The notes: generated from the sequence alone by a model not told the origin. Positions 1-16,569 are shown, counted from the stretch's first letter. The stretch is 64,000 nucleotides of DNA from Monarcha castaneiventris obscurior (GCA_026261815.1 JAMPIT010000304.1:191001-255000); one strand, 5' to 3'. Numbers and translations: made by a program.

Positions 1-104
1 CAAAGAAAAAAAAGGAGAAAGAGAACAAAACTGAGACCAAAAGAAGCCCAAGGCAAGGAAAACACGGGACAGGAGCAGGGAGGAGCCGCAGCCCCGGCGC
101 TCAC

Positions 105-2032
105 CTCCGTCCGCACCTCCAGCACCGACTTGAAGTCGTTGGACATCGAGGCCAGTTTGGACTGGGGAGGGAACGGGGAGGGGGTCAGGGGGGTGGGCAG
201 GGGGTCCCCGCACCCCCGGCCTCAATCCCGGCCCCAATCCCGGTCCCGTTCCCATTCCCATCCCCATTCCCGCTCCTGGTTGTGTTCCCAATCCCGTCCC
301 TGTTCCTGGCCCTGTTCCCATTCCCATTCCCATTCCCCATTCCCATTCCCCATTCCCATTCCCCATCCCCATCCCCATTCCCATCCCCATTCCCATCCCC
401 ATCCCCATTCCCCATTCCCCATCCCCATCCCCATTCCCCATCCCCATCCCCCATCCCCATCCCCATCCCCATCCCCATTCCCATTCCCACTCCCATTCCC
501 GTTCCCACCTGCAGTGACACCACCACAGAATTGGAGTGGCTCCTCACGTGGCGCCCGCCGGGGCCCCCCCGGGCCCGCACCAGCTCCTGCAGCTGCGCGA
601 TCTGCTGGTTCAGGCTGCCGATGTCCTGGGGGCAGGAACACCCCAAAAACCGCCCTGAGCCCCCCCTGAGCCCCCCCAGACCTGCTGGTTCAGGCTGCCG
701 ATGTCCTGGGGGCACAGACACCCCAAAATCTGCCCTGAGCCCCCCCAAAAACTGCCCTGAGCCCCCCCTGAGCCCCCCCAGATCTGCTGGTTCAGGCTGC
801 CGATGTCCTGGGGGCACAGACACCCCAAAAACCGCCCTGAGCCCCCCCTGAGCCCCCCCAGACCTGCTGGTTCAGGCTGCCGATGTCCTGGGGGCACGGG
901 GGGTGGTCAGGGACCCCCAAACCCTGCCCCGGCCCCCCCAGAAGCTGCCCCGGCCCCCCCTCACCTGTTTGATGATGTAGGTGAGCTCCTCGATCTCCAC
1001 GGATTTGTCATCGAACAGCGACTTCCGCTTGGCCACTGCGGGGGGGGTCAGCGAGCCACAGACCCACCCAGGACCCCCCCAGGAGCCCCCAGACCCACCC
1101 AGGACCCCCCCAGGAGCCCCCAGACCCACCTAGGAGCCCCCCAGGAGCCCCCAGACCCAGCCAGGACCCCAAAAGGACCCCCAGAGGCCACCCAGAACTC
1201 CCAGAATCCCCCCCAGGACCTCCAGGACCCCCAGAATTTCCCCCAGGACCCCCAGAACCCCCCCAGACCCCCACTCACGGAAGGTCAGCTTCTCCAGCTT
1301 GGCGAAGGTGTTGCTCAGGTCCTTCCCGATGCGCCTGGGGGGGAACTGGGGCTGTCAGGGATTGGGGAGGGGTCCCGGAGCCCCCCCAACACCTGGGCAC
1401 CCCAAACCCCCAATCCTTGGGGACCCCAAACCCCCAATTCCTGGGGGCTCCGAGCCCCTCCTGTCCCTCTCCCGCTGCTTTTGAGGGCTCCAACCCCCTC
1501 CCATCCCCCCCTCTTTATTTCCCCCCCCCCTTCCGGAGACCCCCACCCCCATTTCTGGGGTCCCTGACCCCCCCCCCGCGCCCCCTCCTCACTTGGCCAT
1601 CAGGCTGAACTCGCTGCGCTGCCGCCCGGGGCCGGGGGCGGCTCTGCCGGGCTGGAGCCCCCCGTCCTGGGGGGAGGGGAGAGGGGGGGTCAGGGGGACC
1701 CCGGGGGGGGCGGGGGGCACCCCCAGAGTGAGGAGGGGGCGGGGGGGGGGACGGGCGGGGGGGGGATGGGGGGAGACAACGGGACCCCCCAGGGTGGGGG
1801 GGGGTTGGGGACCCCCGGGTGAGGCTGGGGGGGGTAAGGGGGGAATTTGGGGACCCCCCCAGGGAAAGCGGGGAAGGGAAAAGGGGGGAGACCCCGGGGG
1901 GGGGAGGGGTCACTGGGGGGGTCACCGATGGGGGAGGGGATCCCGGGGTCTCTCCCGCCCCCCCCGCACCTGCCGGCCCTGCAGGGATTTGCAGGCGAAG
2001 AGGAACTCCTGGGTCCTGTCGCGACACGACAT
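105..2032 (-). CDS. STX5: Syntaxin-5, 5' half (continues beyond window start)
   Basis: STX5 is the Qa-SNARE of ER-Golgi and intra-Golgi transport. Six coding exons are visible on the minus strand: 1970-2032, 1593-1666, 1279-1334, 965-1035, 509-625, 105-161; all joins keep frame with GT-AG sites. They give an N-terminus starting MSCRDRTQEFLFACKSLQ, then RQRSEFSLMAKRIGKDLSN, KRKSLFDDKSVEIEELTYI, IGSLNQQIAQLQELVRA and SNDFKSVLEVRTE, close to mammalian STX5 as I recall it. This is the Habc-side half; the SNARE helix and membrane anchor lie to the left of base 1. The start at 2032 has a GCCGCC Kozak context. The frame stays open upstream with a Pro-rich stretch resembling the tail of the longer ER-retained isoform, but no matching long-form start is evident. 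Exon 5 lies beside an array that repeats its acceptor (602-896). Confidence 0.95.
236..508. repeat. Pyrimidine-rich CCCATT-type repeat in STX5 intron 5
   Basis: Degenerate 6-12 bp repeats of the CCCATT/CCCCAT type fill nearly all of intron 5, right up to the exon 5 donor at 508. Long artificial open frames across it are repeat translations, not genes. Confidence 0.85.
602..896. repeat. Tandem array carrying four copies of the STX5 exon 5 acceptor
   Basis: A segment holding the 3' splice site and first about 24 bases of exon 5 occurs four times, beginning at 602, 682, 784 and 864 (units 80, 102, 80 bp). Only the copy at 602-625 runs on into the full exon. The others sit in intron 4 with their AG and the codons for DIGSLNQQ intact. 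Confidence 0.93.
1060..1275. repeat. Minisatellite in STX5 intron 3
   Basis: Repeats of about 30 bp built from CCAGGAGCCCCCAGACC-like blocks fill the intron between exons 3 and 4. No splice site is included. Confidence 0.75.
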
Positions 2033-2500
2033 GGCGGCGCCGGGGGGCGGCGGCGGCTCCGGGGGGGGCACGGCCTGGCTCCGGGGGGGCCCCGCGGGCG
2101 CGCCCGGTTCCCGCTGCCTAAGGCCGAGCCGGCGCCGCGCCTGCATCGGGGCTCATCGCCTGCGGCTGCGGGCGGCGGCCGGGGGTCACCGGGCTGGGGG
2201 GGGGCACCGGGACCCCCGCCCCGCGCCCCCCCGGATCACCGGGAACCCCCCCAACCCCAACCGTGGGGACCACCGAGGCCTCCCCCGCACACCGGGACCC
2301 CCCCAAGCCTCGGGACCCCCCCGGGACGCCCCGGCCGCGCCTCGGGGGCTCCGGGCCCTCACCGGGGGCTTGGGCCGGGCCGGACGCCGCCACCGGGACC
2401 CGCGGGCCGCGCTGACGTCACTGCCACGTCGCTTCCGCCGGAAGTGCTGCCGGAGACCGGAACTGGAGCCCCGATACTTCCGGGAGGGAACGGAGAGAGG
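2033..2500 (-). promoter_or_regulatory. STX5 CpG-rich promoter with CRE and ETS sites
   Basis: GC- and CpG-dense sequence directly upstream of the STX5 start. A perfect CRE (TGACGTCA) is at 2413-2420, an inverted pair of ETS/GABP cores at 2432-2444 (CTTCCGCCGGAAG) and another ETS core at 2477-2484. This is typical of TATA-less housekeeping promoters; no TATA box is seen. The exact TSS cannot be read from sequence. Confidence 0.6.
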
Positions 2501-2925
2501 CCACGCCCCAGAGGGGGCGGTGTTTGAGTAGCCACGCCCATGGTGACGAACCACGCCCTTAGCAACGGGCCACGCCCTTAGCAACGGCTCCCGCGGCTTG
2601 GGAAGGCCGGGACGAAGCGGCCCCGCCCCCCAAGATGGCTCCGGAACGAGGCCCCGCCCCCAAAACCGGACCGGGAGTTACCGAACCCCCCCAAAAACCC
2701 CCGGTACCGGCGGAGCCCCGCCCCTGCCAGCAAACACCGCCCCCAGCGTTAAGCCCCGCCCCCGAGGCAATTTGGGCGTTCCGGACCCTCCCTAGCAACA
2801 AGCCCCGCCCTTAGCAACCGCCCCGTTCAGCGCCGTTTCCCCCCGTGACGCCATCGGTGACGTCACAGCCCCGCTCCGGTGCGCGGAACCCGAGAGAGAC
2901 GCGGCGGAGGCGGAAAAGCGCGGCC
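2501..2925. promoter_or_regulatory. STX5-COX8A intergenic spacer with AGCAAC half-sites and a CRE
   Basis: No gene is seen here. The spacer has four CTTAGCAAC/CCTAGCAAC elements, with AGCAAC at 2561-2566, 2580-2585, 2794-2799 and 2813-2818, the core of an RFX X-box half-site, partly as a 19-bp tandem duplication. A perfect CRE lies at 2858-2865. Binding is inferred from motif match only. Confidence 0.45.
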
Positions 2926-2931
2926 TTTATT
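2926..2931 (-). terminator. COX8A poly(A) signal
   Basis: AATAAA on the minus strand about 185 bp beyond the COX8A stop codon; it is the only canonical hexamer before the STX5 promoter. Confidence 0.75.
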
Positions 2932-2944
2932 GGGGCGGGGAGGG

Positions 2945-3095
2945 CGGGGGGGTCCCGGAGCCGCTGGTCCCGGAGCCGGTCCCAGTGCTGGGCCCGGAGC
3001 CGGAGCTGGTCCCGGAGCCGGTCCCGGTGCTGGTCCCGGTGCTGGTCCCAGGGGTCTCGGGGGTCTCGGGGGTCCCGGTGCCGCTGGTCCCGGCG
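2945..3095. repeat. Minisatellite in COX8A 3'UTR
   Basis: GGTCCCGGAGCC / GGTCCCGGTGCT repeats of about 12-18 bp occupy most of the 3'UTR between the stop at 3116 and the poly(A) signal. Confidence 0.8.
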
Positions 3096-3115
3096 GGGCG
3101 GGGGCTGCGCCCGCT

Positions 3116-3430
3116 TCACTCCCGTTTCTTGTAGTCGCTGAGGTGCGCCAGCACCCAGGCGGCGGGGCCGAGGATGGAGGCGAACATGGCGAGGAAGCCG
3201 GCGGCGCTCTCCTGCGGGCGGCCACAGCGCAGCCCTCAGCGCCGCCATCGCCTCCCCGCTCCCTCCCTGCCCCCGCCAAGGTCACCCCCCGCCCCGCCGC
3301 CGCCGCCCCCCGCGCTCACCCCGGTGCTCAGCGGGTGCTGCGGAGGCCCCGAGACGAGGCCGCGCGGGGCCGGGCCGGGCCGGGCCGCGGAGCGCAGGAG
3401 GCAGCGGCCGAGCGGAGCTGCGAGCGGCAT
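3116..3430 (-). CDS. COX8A: Cytochrome c oxidase subunit 8A precursor
   Basis: A small nuclear-encoded subunit of respiratory complex IV in the mitochondrial inner membrane. Two exons, 3320-3430 and 3116-3211, encode 68 residues, against about 69 in human. Residues 1-30 are rich in Arg, Leu and Ala without acidic residues (MPLAAPLGRCLLRSAARPGP), as expected for a cleaved matrix-targeting peptide. The second exon encodes one membrane span (GFLAMFASILGPAAWVLAHL) followed by the family-typical basic tail SDYKKRE. The donor at 3319 and the acceptor ending CCCGCAG are canonical. The start has a GCCGCC context. Identity as 8A rather than another isoform rests mainly on position next to NAA40, as in human; the sequence itself is short and diverged. 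Confidence 0.88.
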
Positions 3431-3556
3431 GGCGGCGGCGGCGCGCTCTGACGTCACTTCCGGCGCGCTCTGACGTTTTCTATCGTCACTTCCTGCCACA
3501 CCCCTCATTAACATAGCCCCACCCAAAGCCACGCCCCCTCAGCACCAGGAGCATTA
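3431..3556 (-). promoter_or_regulatory. Very short COX8A promoter with CRE and ETS sites
   Basis: Only about 126 bp separate the COX8A ATG from the NAA40 poly(A) signals. They hold a perfect CRE at 3449-3456 abutting an ETS core (ACTTCCGG, 3455-3462). A second degenerate GCGCTCTGACGT copy and another TCACTTCC lie to the right. CRE plus ETS/GABP is common in nuclear respiratory genes; activity here is inferred. Confidence 0.6.
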
Positions 3557-3577
3557 TTTATTTCTTTATTATTTATT
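3557..3577 (-). terminator. Triple poly(A) signal of NAA40
   Basis: Three minus-strand AATAAA hexamers lie in a row (3557-3562, 3565-3570, 3572-3577) in an AT-rich patch about 170 bp past the NAA40 stop. This is unusual in such GC-rich DNA. Confidence 0.85.
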
Positions 3578-3748
3578 ATTACAAAGAAAAATCGTTGAAA
3601 AAAAACACAAAGCAAAAAGAAGAAAAACAAACCCAAAAACCGAACCCGATCGGGCGGAAATCCCCTCGGGAGGGGGCGGGGGGGGCTCCTCACCCTCCCG
3701 GGGGCTCCCCCCCGCCCCCGGGCCCGATTTTGGGGCGCTTTCGGGGTT

Positions 3749-9281
<5,533 letters not shown>

Positions 9282-9640
9282 AATGGCGGCAGCGGCGGCT
9301 CCTCACGGCGCGGGGGGCGCGGGGGCTCTGAGGGGGCGCGCGGGGGGGGCGCGCTCTTTATACGGGGGGGGGCGGAGGGGGCGGAGCGCGAAGCGCGCGA
9401 GCCCGCGGCCGGCGGCCAATGCGCAGGCGCGGAGGGGAAAGGGGCGGGGCGGGAGAGGAGGCGGCGGGGCGGGGCCTCTGCGCGTGCGCGGGAAGGCGGC
9501 GGGCGGGGCGGGGGCGGCGGGCGCGTGGCGGCGGCGCGGGGCGCGAAGGCGGCTCGGCGCTGATTGGCTGAGAGCGGGAGGGGGCGGGAACGCGCCGGGC
9601 CACGCCCACTGCGCTGAGGGGAGCGGGGCCGCCGTGGCGG
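9282..9640 (-). promoter_or_regulatory. NAA40 CpG-island promoter with TATA and CCAAT motifs
   Basis: Very CpG-dense. On the minus strand a TATAAA lies at 9357-9362, about 75 bp upstream of the ATG. CCAAT boxes lie at 9416-9420 (plus orientation) and 9563-9567 (minus). A GCGCAGGCGC NRF1-like motif is near 9421. TSS position is inferred. Confidence 0.6.
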
Positions 9641-10090
9641 GGCCGGGGGTCCTAAAACAGCGAGGGGGCCCGAAAACAGCGCAACAGACCCCGGTAAGGT
9701 CCTAAAACAGCGCAACAGACCCCGGTACGGCCCTAAAACAGTGCAACAAACCCCGGTACAGCCCTAAAACAGCGCAACAGACCCCGGTACGGCCCTGAAA
9801 CAGTGCAACAAACCCCGGTACGGCCCTGAAACAGTGCAGGGGAGCCCGGTACAGCCCCACAGAGCCCGGTACGGCCCCACAGAGCCCATCGCGGCCCCAC
9901 AGAGCCTGGTACGGCCCCACAGAGCCCAGCACGGCCCCACAGAGCCTGGTACGGCCCCATGGATCCCGGTACAGTCCTAAACTGGCCCCACGGATCCCGG
10001 TGCAGCCCCACAGATCCCGGCACGGCCCCACAGACCCGGGAACAGCCCGAACGTGGCCTAACAGAGCCTGGTACAGCCCCACAGAGCCCA
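9641..10090. repeat. Minisatellite upstream of NAA40
   Basis: Six to seven copies of a 31-bp unit (CCTAAAACAGCGCAACAGAC core) run from 9645 to 9840, then change into 17-20 bp units of the CGGTACGGCCCCACAGAGCC type. No coding capacity is recognised. Confidence 0.88.
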
Positions 10091-10464
10091 GGATGGACTG
10101 ACCAACTTCAGTTTGGCCCCATAAGCCTGCCCCATAGCCCTCAGTCCGCTCCACAGCCCTGCCCCATAACCCAGCCCTACAGCCTGGCCCCATGGTCCTT
10201 GGGCTGCCCCATATTTTGGGCCCATGGCCCTGACGGAGAGGTCTCAGCTCACCCCATAACCCTGCCCCACAGCCCTGGGGCTGCCCCACAGCCTGCCCCA
10301 AACCCTCCCCCAATGGGGGGCACCCCTGGATGGAAGGGGGTGACAGGGGGTGTGGGGCAGCCCCATGGTGTGTGATGGACGGTGGGGATCCCCATGGCCC
10401 CCACAGCCCCACAGAGAGACAGAACCTCAGCCCCACAGCCACCACCCAACCCCATAACAAACCC

Positions 10465-10690
10465 CTGGACCCCCAGCCCCACACAGGGAGAGACCCCAGC
10501 CCCACAATGGGAGAGACCCCAGCCCCACAGAGGGACAAACCCCCAGCCCCACACAGGGAGAGACCCCAGCCCCACATAGGGACAGAACCCAGCCCCACAT
10601 AGGGACAGAACCCAGCCCCACATGGGACAGAACCCAGCCCCACATAGAGACAGAACCCAGCCCCACATGGGACAGACCCCAGCCCCACAG
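10465..10690. repeat. Minisatellite upstream of RCOR2
   Basis: About ten copies of a 20-24 bp unit CAGCCCCACATAGGGACAGA. Intergenic DNA between 10090 and 10465 shows related CAGCCCCA blocks and no gene. Confidence 0.88.
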
Positions 10691-10699
10691 CTGCCCCAC

Positions 10700-11292
10700 A
10701 GCTGCCCCACAGCCCCACAGCAGCCCCCTGACCCTCCGGCAGCCCCTGACCTCCCCCGGCCCCTTTGTCCCCCCGCTGCCCCCGGCCCTTTGTTCCCCCC
10801 GGCCGCAGGCGGGGGGTGCCGGTGAACGGAGCCCCCCAGGCCGAGCCCCCAGCCCCACACCGGGCCCCGCTCGCCCCCCGGGCCCCCCCGGGCCCCCCGA
10901 GCCGGCGCGGAGGGGTACGGGGGGCGGGGGGGCCGTGCTGAGGCCGGGGGAGCTGGAACTACTTTGGCACCGGGAGGCGGCGGCAGCGGCCGGCGGCGCT
11001 TTGTGCGGGCTCGGCGGGCTCGGGACCCCCGGAGCCCCCGGCCGGGACCCCCCCGGACCCCCCGAGCCCCCGCGCTGCCCCGGGGGTGTTCCCCTTTCGG
11101 GGGGGAGGGACCCTCCCGTCCGCCCCGCGTCCTCCTCCCCCCATCCTTCCCCAAATTCCCACGCCCCCTCCCCAAATCCCCGCGCTCGGGTTAAAGTTTG
11201 GCCGGGGGGCGCCGGGGCCGAGCCCCTCCCCCGCGGGGCCGTCAGGGGACCCCCGGGGGGCTCGGGGGGTCCCCGCGCCGCCCCCCCGGGCG
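10700..11292 (+). promoter_or_regulatory. RCOR2 CpG-rich 5' region
   Basis: Dense GC/CpG sequence leading to the RCOR2 ATG, probably promoter and 5'UTR. No TATA box is seen, and no first non-coding exon can be assigned confidently. Confidence 0.45.
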
Positions 11293-14200
11293 ATGCCGTC
11301 GGTGATGGAGAAGCCCTCGGGGATCCTGTCCCGCAGCCGGGCCAAGGCGGGGGGCGCCGCGGGGCCCCCCCACTCCGAGGACGAGGCCAGCGAGGACGAG
11401 CACGCCCACGGTGAGTGCCCCCTCCCCAAAAAACAAACCCCCCCGCACCTGCGTCCCCCCCACCCGCAGGACGCCCCCCGTGTGTGTCCCCCTCCCCCCA
11501 AAACCCCCACGCGTGCCGGGGACACCGCGTGGGCCCCACGTGTTTATTTTGGGGGGGGGGACAGCGCTCACGTCACCGCCCGCCCCCCCCCGGGGGGTTT
11601 GGGTGGGTGGGGGGCACCCACGGGGACCTGGGGGGGGAACAAAGCCCCGTCCCCATTGTCCCCGGCCGCCCGCGTGTGCGCGGCCACAGCTTTGTTCGCC
11701 GGCGGGGAGGGGGCTCGGCCGCGGCCCCCCCCGGCCCGCAGCCCCCGGGGGAGCGGCGCGGACCCCCCCGGTAACCCCCGGCCCCCCCCGGCCCTCCCCG
11801 CCCGCAGACAGCATGATCCGGGTGGGGGCCGACTACCAGGCGGTGATTCCCGACTGCAAACCAGGTACGGGGGGCTCGGGGCGGGGGGCTCGGGGGGGGC
11901 TCGGGGGTAACCCTCCCCCACCCGTGTGACCCCCCCGTGCCCCCCCCAGAGAGCCCCGCTCGCTACAGCAACAAGGAGCTGAAGGGGATGCTGGTGTGGG
12001 CCCCCAACCACTGCGTGTCCGACGCCAAACGTGAGCCCCCCGCGCGGCCCCCACCCCCCGGACCCCCCTTTGCCCCCTCCCCATCTCCCCTCAACCCCCC
12101 CGACACCCCCCCAGCCCCTCCTGCACCCCCCAGCTGCCCCTTTGGCCCCCCAACCCCTCCTGCATCCCCCAGCCCATCCTTTACGCCCCCAGAACCTCTT
12201 TCTCCTCTCTTTACCCCCTCCTTGACCCCTTCCCAGCCCTCCCAAGCCCCCCCTTTGCCCCTCAAGCCCCCCTTTTCCCCCCCAAAACCCCTCTGACCCC
12301 CCAAAACCCCTCTGACCCCCACCCCCCCCCCAGTGGACAGGTACATCGCCATGGCCAAGGACAAGCACGGCTACAACATCGAGCAGGTACCGCGTCCCCC
12401 TCCCCTCAAACCCCCCCGGGCTGCCCCCAAACGCCCCCTGACCCCCCGGGGCTGCCCCCAAACGCCCCCCGACCCCCCCCCAGGCGCTGGGGATGCTGCT
12501 GTGGCACAAACACGACGTGGAGAAGTCCTTGGCTGACCTGGCCAACTTCACGCCCTTCCCGGACGAGTGGACAGTGGAGGACAAGGTGCTGTTCGAGCAG
12601 GCCTTCAGCTTCCACGGCAAGAGCTTCGCCCGCATCCAGCAGATGGTGAGACCCCCAGATCTGCCCCCAAATCTGCCCCCAGAGCCCCCCAGTCTGCCCC
12701 CAAATCTGCCCCCAGAGCCCCCCAATCTGCCCCCAGATCTGCCCCCAAATCTGCCCTCAGATCTGCCCAGAGCCCCCCCGGGGGCGGCACCACGGTTCAG
12801 GGGGCTCGGCCCCCCTCCCCTCAGGGTGTTTGGATCCAGCCCTGGCCAGCAGCTTTTTGGGACCCTTGGGGGGGTCCCTGCTCCCGTGGGACCCCCGGGA
12901 GTCACCCGGGGAGTTTGGGGGGGCTGGGGGGCCACGGGACCCTCTCGGAGGTGAGAAGGTGGCAGCTGCCACCCCCCTGTAGGGGATGGTACGTTCCACC
13001 CCGACCCTCCCCCCCATTTCTGGGGGGTTCCCCCAATTTTGGGGGTCCCGACCCCCCTCGTCTTTAGGAGCTCCCCCCATTTCCCCCCTTCCTATTTCCA
13101 GGGGCTCCCACCCCCCCATTTTTGGGGCTTTTCTCCCTCTTTTCTATGAGTTTGCCCCCCCCAATTTCAGGGATCTTCCTGAGCCTTCTGCCCCCATTCA
13201 TAGGGGTGACCCCCCCCAAAACTCCCCCTTTTTACCCCCCAAACGCCCCCAAACGCCCTCCTGCGCCCCCCCAGCTCCCGGACAAGCTCATTCCCAGCCT
13301 GGTCAAGTATTATTATTCCTGGAAGAAGACCCGGTCCCGCACCAGCGTCATGGATCGCCAGGCGCGGCGCCTGCTGGGCCGCCGGGACCGCGACGACAGG
13401 TACGGGACCCCCGGGACCCCCGGAGCCCCCCGGGGCCCCCCACACCCCCCAGAGCCCCCCCGGGGCCCCCCAAACCCCCCAGAGCCCCCCCGGAGCCCCC
13501 CACACCCCCGGCTCACCCCTGCCCCCGCAGCAACGACGAGACCGACGAGCACCGACCCAACCCCGACGGGGACCTGGAGCCTGCGGACCCCAAAAAAGAG
13601 GTTTGGGGAGGGGCACGGGGGGAATTTGGGGGTTTGAACTCAAGGGTGGGGTGGCCACTGAAGGGGGGGGAGGACAAGGGGGAAGAGGGGGGAAACCCCC
13701 TAAATATGGGGCTAGATCCCCCAAAAACGGGGAGGAATCACCAAAAACAGGGAGGGAGGAGCTGGCGGGGGGGAATCCTGTAAAGATGGGGTGGGACCCC
13801 CAAAATCGGGGGGAATCCTTGGGAATTGAGGGAAATCTCTGAAAACAACAGCGAGGGGGAGCTGGGGGGGGGGTCGGGAGAGCCCAAAAATGGGGGAAAA
13901 AAACCTAAAAGTGGGGGAAAACACCCAAAAATGCGGGAAAACACCCGAAAGTGGGGGAAAACACCCAAAAATGGGACGGGGGCGGCGCCACCTGCTGGGA
14001 CGTACCAACCCCTGTGGGGAGGGGCGGTCGGGGGGGTTCCCCAGCGCTACCCAATTAACCCAATTAACGGAGCGGAGCGGGCTGATTGCAGCCGTGCCAC
14101 GGCAAGGGGGGGCCGCGCAAGGAGCCGCAGTACCGGCACCACCCCCCCGCGCGGCAGCGGCGCCGCCCCCCCCGCGGGATGCGCCTGAGCCGCGAGGACG

Positions 14201-15889
14201 TGGCCGAGGTCACGGCCAACCCCGACCTGGGCGCGCGGGCCCTGCGCCAGCTCGACTGCCAGCTGGTGGCCCTCAAGCGCCAGGTGAGAGCCACCCACCC
14301 CCCGGGGACGCCTGAACCCCCGGGACCCCCCCGGGACCCCCCCGGGACCCCCCCGGGCTCGGGGTGACCCCTCTGTGCCCCCTCCCCGCAGGTGCAGCGG
14401 ATCAAGCAGATCAACAGCGGCCTCAGGCAGGCGCTGGACGGGGGCCTGGAGGGGCTGCGGCCGCCTGAGGTGGGTCCCTGTGTGCCCCCCGTGTGCCCCC
14501 CGCGTGCCCCCCGCGTGCCCCATGTGCCTCCCGTGTGCCCCCCGTGTGCCCCCGCGTGCCCCCGGTGTCCCCCCAGACCCCCAAAATCACCTCCAGCTCC
14601 CCTCCCCCCAGGGCAACGGCAAGTTCAGCTCCCGCTGGACGACGGACGAGCAGCTGCTGGTGGTGCAGGGTGAGCGTGCCCCCCTCATTAGGCTAATTAA
14701 CCTGCTCCACCCCCGTGCCCCCCCGGCCCCGTGCTCACGGCCGCTGTCCCCAGCCCTGCGCCGTTACGGCCGCGATTTCCCGGCGGTGGCGGCCGTGCTG
14801 GGCAACAAAACGGCGGCGCAGGTCCGGAGCTTCGTGCTGGGCCCCCGGCGCCGCCTGGGCCTCGAGCGGCTCCTGCAGGAGCGCCAGGGCCGGGGGCAGC
14901 CCCCGACGGCCCCCCCCGGGCAGCGCCCCGAGCCCCAGCAGGAGGAGGAGGAGGTGAGGAAGGGCTGGGTCGGGGCTGGGGGCGGCTCTGAGCTGCCAAA
15001 CGGGTCCAGTCCTGCCCCAGCCCTGCCCCAGTCCTGCCCCATTTCCGTCCCAGTCCCATCCCAGTCCTGCCCCAGTCCCGTCCCAGTCCCGTCCCAGCCC
15101 TGCCCCAGTCCTGCCCCAGCCCCGTCCCAGTCCCGCCCCAGTCCTGCCCCAGTCCCACCCCAGTCCCGTCCCAGTCTCGCTCTGGGGTTGGACCGGTCCC
15201 AGTCCTGATCCTTGCACCGCTCCCAGATCCACATCAGGACCAGTCCGGCCCCTGCTCACAGCGACCCCCACCCCAATCAATCACTCAGTCAATCAATGAT
15301 TGTGCCCCACCCTGGCCCTGCCCAGCCCCACCCAATCTTAGCCCCACCCCGCCCCTGCCTGGCCCCGCCTCTTTCTCACACAGGTGGAGATCAGGGCGTG
15401 TCCTGCCTGACCCCGCCCAATCCCAGCCCCACCCAATCCTAGCCCCGCCCACCCCAGCCACACCCTGGTCCCGCCCTGACCCCACCCAATCCCAGCCCCG
15501 CCCAATCCCAGCCCCACCCAATCCTGGCCCCGCCCATCCCAGCCCCACCCAATCCTGGCCCCGCCCATCTCAGCCACACCCAATCCTGGCCCCGCCCATC
15601 CCAGCCCTGCCTCTCTCCCCCACAGGTGCAGATCATGGGCGTGTCCCGCCCGGCCCCGCCCCCACCGCCCTCCTCGGCCCCGCCCCCCGGCGCAGCCCCG
15701 CCCCCCTCGCGCCCGCCGGCCCCGCCCCCGCTGCTGCGCCCGGCCCCGCCCCCGGCCCCGCCCCCCGCGCTCCCGCGGCCGCCGCCCCCCCTCCAGCCCG
15801 GCCGGGCCCCGCCCCCGCTGCTCCGCCCCGGCCACGCCCCCGCCGCCAGGCCCCGCCCCCCAGCTGCTGGCCACGCCCCACCGCGCTGA
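11293..15889 (+). CDS. RCOR2: REST corepressor 2
   Basis: Subunit of the LSD1-CoREST-HDAC chromatin repressor complex. Twelve exons: 11293-11410, 11808-11864, 11950-12030, 12334-12386, 12484-12645, 13275-13399, 13531-13600, 14092-14283, 14392-14469, 14612-14669, 14754-14953, 15626-15889; 485 residues against about 523 in human, all GT-AG and in phase. It opens [18 protein letters not shown] and an acidic [12 protein letters not shown] stretch. The ELM2 domain follows (about 40-125: [27 protein letters not shown]), then SANT1 ([17 protein letters not shown]), the linker [19 protein letters not shown] segment, a coiled region ([20 protein letters not shown]) and SANT2 (about 318-365: [19 protein letters not shown]). 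The C-terminal tail is Pro/Ala-rich, as in mammals. SANT2 to tail is GC-biased (Ala, Arg, Pro replacing other residues). Confidence 0.96.
12655..12780. repeat. Minisatellite in RCOR2 intron 5
   Basis: A 12-24 bp unit (CCCCCAGATCTGCCCCCAAA) begins about ten bases after the exon 5 donor and repeats about ten times. The splice site itself is not copied. Confidence 0.85.
15005..15610. repeat. Two minisatellites in RCOR2 intron 11
   Basis: A CCAGTCCTGCCCCAGTCCCG unit (15005-15180) is followed by a CCCAATCCCAGCCCCGCC unit (15290-15610), together filling the last intron. Confidence 0.88.
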
Positions 15890-15950
15890 GCGCCCCCTGC
15901 TGGGCCGGAGGACCGGGGGGGTCCCGGGGGGGCGGGGGGGCCCCGTTTGC

Positions 15951-15956
15951 AATAAA
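15951..15956 (+). terminator. RCOR2 poly(A) signal
   Basis: AATAAA 62 bp after the RCOR2 stop codon; the 3'UTR is very short. Confidence 0.88.
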
Positions 15957-15974
15957 AATATTTTACTACAGCGG

Positions 15975-16195
15975 CTGCGAGTGTGGGCGGCACTGGGAGC
16001 ACTGGGGGGTACTGGGGGATACTGGTTTATACTGGGAGAGCCCTGGTTTATCCCGGTCTGTCCTGGGAGCACTGGTTTATACTGGTCTGTACCGGGAGAG
16101 CCCTGGTTTATACTGGGAGCACTGGTTAGTCCTGGTTTATCCCGGTCTGTCCCGGGGGCACTGGTTTATACTGGGAGCCCTGGTCTGTTCGGGGG
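15975..16195. repeat. Minisatellite between RCOR2 and MARK2 3' ends
   Basis: Repeats of about 20 bp (ACTGGTTTATACTGGGAGCA) fill the gap between the converging RCOR2 and MARK2 transcripts. Confidence 0.85.
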
Positions 16196-16273
16196 CTCCG
16201 CTCTGTGCCTGGCCCGGGCTCTGCCGATTCCCCTCCAGCAGCACTCGGAGCCCACGGATCTTTCTGGAAAGTT

Positions 16274-16279
16274 TTTAAT
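16274..16279 (-). terminator. Probable MARK2 poly(A) signal (ATTAAA)
   Basis: A minus-strand ATTAAA variant hexamer about 1.3 kb past the MARK2 stop. It is the first good signal in that direction. Confidence 0.55.
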
Positions 16280-16569
16280 TAGAACCTGGAAAAGCCTCCG
16301 CGCTGGGGGCGTGGCCGGGCTTTGGCCCCTCCCCCGGGAGTGACCTCGCCCCCAGGGGCGGTGCCGGGGGCGGGGCTACAGCAGGACAAAAAAGGAGGTG
16401 GGGGGGGAACGCGCCCCGCCCCCACCCGGAGCCACCCCCGGCAGCAGCAGCGCCCCCGCCCCTCCCCCCCCGGGCCTTCCTGAGTGCGGGGGGAGGGGCC
16501 CGAGGGGGGAGGGGCACCCCCAGGCCCGAGGGGGGAGGGGACACGCACCCCTCCCCCCCCACCCCGTAA

